Origin: an uncultured Bacilli bacterium
Lineage (GTDB): Bacteria; Bacillota_I; Bacilli_A; RF39; UBA660
Direction of reading: 5' to 3'
Assembly (NCBI GenBank): GCA_947853245.1
Contig: CANTWP010000079.1
Location: 1-5,576 of the forward strand
DNA length: 5,576 nt
The notes under the pieces were generated by a model. The model was given only the letters and a program-made list of their open reading frames with translations, had not been told where the DNA came from and did not search any database. A program made the position numbers and the translations under genes. Below, piece by piece: positions 3,283 to 5,576 of this stretch. Positions within the stretch are counted from its first letter, which is position 1. Each line of letters starts with the position of its first letter.

Positions 3283-5576
3283 TGTTTAATGAATTTAGTG
3301 AAGAAGCAAGAAAGATTATGGTAAGTGCTAAAGAAGAAATGTATGAACTAAGGCATCCTTATGTAGGTAGTGAACACCTATTATTAGCGATTCTTAAAAG
3401 TGATAATAGTGTTTCTAAAAAATTAAAAGAATATAAACTGACTTATGAAAAATTTAAAGAAGAAATAATTAGTACTATTGGTATTGGAACTAATCCTAGC
3501 CAGTGGTTTTTATATACACCCCTTTTAAAAAGAATATTAGAAAACGCTACGATTGATAGTAAAGAGAATAACAATGGTGAAGTAACTGTTGAACATTTAT
3601 TTATAGGTTTTTTAGAAGAAGGAGAAGGGGTAGCTATCCGAATTCTTTTAGGAATGAATGTTGATATAGACGAATTGTATCAAGATTTTTCTTATAAATT
3701 AACCAATGTTTCTAAGTCTAAAAAGAACAAAAAATTGTTAGTCGATGATTTAGGATATGATTTAAATAAAAAGGCCAAAGATGGTTGCTTTGATCCAGTA
3801 ATAGGCAGGGAAGATGAAATTAGACGTTTATTAGAGATTCTTTGTCGTAGAACTAAAAACAATCCTATTTTAATTGGCGAAGCTGGAGTAGGGAAAACCG
3901 CTATTGTTGAAGAATTAAGTAGATTGATTACGACAGGTGATGTTCCACTTTCTCTTCGTAATAAAAGAATTGTTAGTTTAGATATGGCTACTATGGTAGC
4001 GGGTACTAAATATCGTGGTGAATTTGAAGAACGTATGCGTAAACTTTTAAAAGAAATAGAAGATAATGATGATATTATTTTATTTATTGATGAAATTCAT
4101 ACATTAGTAGGAGCTGGTGGTGCTGAAGGGGCAATAGATGCTTCCAATATATTTAAACCGGCTTTATCTAGAGGAAAAATAAGAGTAATTGGCGCAACTA
4201 CTACGGATGAATATAAAAAATTTATTGAAAATGATAAAGCTTTAGAACGAAGATTTCAAAAAATTGTTGTTAAAGCTCCAAATAAAGATAATTTAAAAAA
4301 TATTTTAATGTGTGTTAAAGAAAATTATGAAAAATTCCATAGTGTTACAGTAGAAGAGGATATGATCGATTTAATAGTCAATTTAGCGGACAAATATGTT
4401 TATGATCGTAATGAACCAGATCGTTCTATAGATATACTAGATGAAGTATGTAGTTACGTTAGTTTAAAAGAAAGTGATGAGTTAAAGAAATATAATTCAT
4501 ATAATAAGAAGCTCCATGAAATTTTAAAAGAAAAAAACAATGCTATTATTAAAAATGATTTTAAATTAGCCGCAGAGTATAAATCTGAAGAAAAAGATTT
4601 AATGGATAAAGTTAATAATTTAGAGTTATCTTTAAGTGCTAATAATAACAATAAAAAAGTTACTAAAGAAGATATTGCGTTAGTTATACATTCTAAAACT
4701 GGTATACCTGTATACGAGTTATTAGAGGAAACTGATAAGATGATGACTGAACTTGATAAAAACTTACGAGATGTTATTTTAGGGCAAGATAAAGCTATTA
4801 AAGAACTTATTTACTTAGCAAGAAGAATAAAATTAGGTTTTAAAGATGAAAATAGTTGTTATTCAATTATGTTTTGTGGACCATCTGGAGTAGGAAAAAC
4901 TTGTCTTGCTAAAAAATTTGGTGAAAAATTAGTAGGTAAAAATAATGTGATTAAACTTGATATGAGTGAATATACGGAAGCACATACTGTTAGTAAAATA
5001 GTTGGGGCGCCTCCAGGTTATGTAGGATATGCTGATACAAAAAATATATTAGAAGAAATCAGAAATAAACCATATTCTGTTTTGATATTAGATGAAATAG
5101 AAAAGGCGAATCCTGTTATTATTAATTTGTTATTCCAAATATTAGATGATGGTAAAATTAAAGATTCTAAGGGGACAGAAGTTAGATTTGATAATGTAAC
5201 TATTATTATGACTTCTAATATTGGTTATGAAAATAAAAATATGGGATTTTTAAATAAGCAAGAAGAGATAGTGATGAATAAGTTAAAAGAAAACTTTAGT
5301 ATTCCTTTTATTAATAGAATTGATAATCTAGTCATGTTCGATTATTTAGCTGGAGACACTATTAAAACTTTAGTAGAAAAGAAGTTAAACTTAATTAGAG
5401 ATAAGTATCAAGAAAAGGATAGAATTATTAATTATGATGATTGTATTATAGATGAGATAGTAAATCTTTCTAATTATAGTGAATTTGGAGCTAGAAAATT
5501 AGATAAGATAATAAAAGAATATGTAGAGAATGTAATTATTCAAGGTATTATTGAAAATAAGAAAGATATAATTATT
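3282..5576 (+). CDS. clpC: ClpC-type AAA+ unfoldase (Hsp100), 3' end outside window
   Basis: The gene is open for 765 codons to the window edge, with perhaps 10-40 residues missing. Order: a double Clp N-domain (about 1-140; VGSEHLLL 28-35 and VTVEHLFIGF 101-110), then NBD1 with Walker A GEAGVGKT (199-206), pore loop KYRG (243-246), Walker B ending DE (270-271) and Arg fingers 323-324. A short middle domain (about 395-450) follows, with a UVR-like DFKLAAEYKSEEKDL (426-440). NBD2 carries Walker A GPSGVGKT (533-540), pore loop GYVG (579-582), Walker B DE (604-605), Arg finger R679 and sensor-2 GAR (736-738). The single-coil middle domain fits ClpC, not ClpB. MGF (654-656) sits where the ClpP-docking loop (VGF/IGL) lies, suggesting it feeds substrates to ClpP. 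In the cytoplasm ClpC-ClpP degrades damaged or arginine-phosphorylated proteins. All ATPase residues seen are intact. It is preceded by a terminator and is probably a separate transcription unit. No ctsR, mcsA or mcsB lies next to it in the window, so a ClpC paralogue is possible. Confidence 0.93.
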   Translation, partial: MFNEFSEEARKIMVSAKEEMYELRHPYVGSEHLLLAILKSDNSVSKKLKEYKLTYEKFKEEIISTIGIGTNPSQWFLYTPLLKRILENATIDSKENNNGEVTVEHLFIGFLEEGEGVAIRILLGMNVDIDELYQDFSYKLTNVSKSKKNKKLLVDDLGYDLNKKAKDGCFDPVIGREDEIRRLLEILCRRTKNNPILIGEAGVGKTAIVEELSRLITTGDVPLSLRNKRIVSLDMATMVAGTKYRGEFEERMRKLLKEIEDNDDIILFIDEIHTLVGAGGAEGAIDASNIFKPALSRGKIRVIGATTTDEYKKFIENDKALERRFQKIVVKAPNKDNLKNILMCVKENYEKFHSVTVEEDMIDLIVNLADKYVYDRNEPDRSIDILDEVCSYVSLKESDELKKYNSYNKKLHEILKEKNNAIIKNDFKLAAEYKSEEKDLMDKVNNLELSLSANNNNKKVTKEDIALVIHSKTGIPVYELLEETDKMMTELDKNLRDVILGQDKAIKELIYLARRIKLGFKDENSCYSIMFCGPSGVGKTCLAKKFGEKLVGKNNVIKLDMSEYTEAHTVSKIVGAPPGYVGYADTKNILEEIRNKPYSVLILDEIEKANPVIINLLFQILDDGKIKDSKGTEVRFDNVTIIMTSNIGYENKNMGFLNKQEEIVMNKLKENFSIPFINRIDNLVMFDYLAGDTIKTLVEKKLNLIRDKYQEKDRIINYDDCIIDEIVNLSNYSEFGARKLDKIIKEYVENVIIQGIIENKKDIII

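Noticed and set aside
4454..4651. Minus-strand open frame of 65 codons inside clpC
   Set aside because: It overlaps the middle domain of a clear ClpC reading frame, and its sequence is low-complexity antisense of Lys/Asn/Glu-rich codons.
1..5576. CRISPR arrays, tRNA or rRNA genes, insertion sequences, attachment sites
   Set aside because: No regularly spaced repeats, cloverleaf-like or conserved rRNA stretches, transposase motifs or terminal inverted repeats were found by eye. Almost all of the window is coding.

Overview
The window is very A+T-rich, and every gene is on the + strand. It most likely comes from a low-G+C Bacillota, plausibly a member of the Bacilli/Erysipelotrichia-like lineages. 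The evidence is strong purine-rich Shine-Dalgarno sites, a ClpC-type ATPase with a short middle domain, and a Cse60-like sporulation-family protein. All tryptophans are TGG, no reading frame contains an internal TGA, and all visible stops are TAA. This argues against the Mycoplasma/Spiroplasma genetic code. The organism assignment is inference.

Region 1 (1-2983) is a tightly packed run of four genes with gaps of 4 nt, 1 nt and -1 nt. They are the C-terminal end of a HerA/DUF87-type ATPase cut by the window edge, an unrecognised 357-aa acidic protein with one C-terminal membrane anchor, a 290-aa membrane protein resembling the C-terminal half of DUF2207 proteins, and a YgjP-like zinc metallopeptidase. 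A Cse60-like 56-aa gene (3025-3195) follows after a 41-nt gap with no visible terminator, so it may belong to the same transcript. A hairpin plus T-tract at 3199-3223 probably ends the unit.

Region 2 (3282-5576) is one long gene that runs off the right edge. It encodes a ClpC-type Hsp100 unfoldase with double Clp N-domain, NBD1, UVR-like middle domain, NBD2 with a ClpP-docking loop, and a nearly complete C-terminal domain. It starts at a GTG behind a good ribosome-binding site. The usual partners ctsR, mcsA and mcsB are not beside it, and no CtsR or CIRCE operator is visible upstream.

How the genes work together is not established. The coupling of the first four suggests a common function: a hexameric DNA-pumping-type ATPase, two membrane-anchored proteins and a cytoplasmic metalloenzyme. 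This is the best candidate here for an undescribed system, but the upstream part (the rest of the ATPase and anything before it) is outside the window. ClpC is probably a separate transcription unit with a general proteostasis role.
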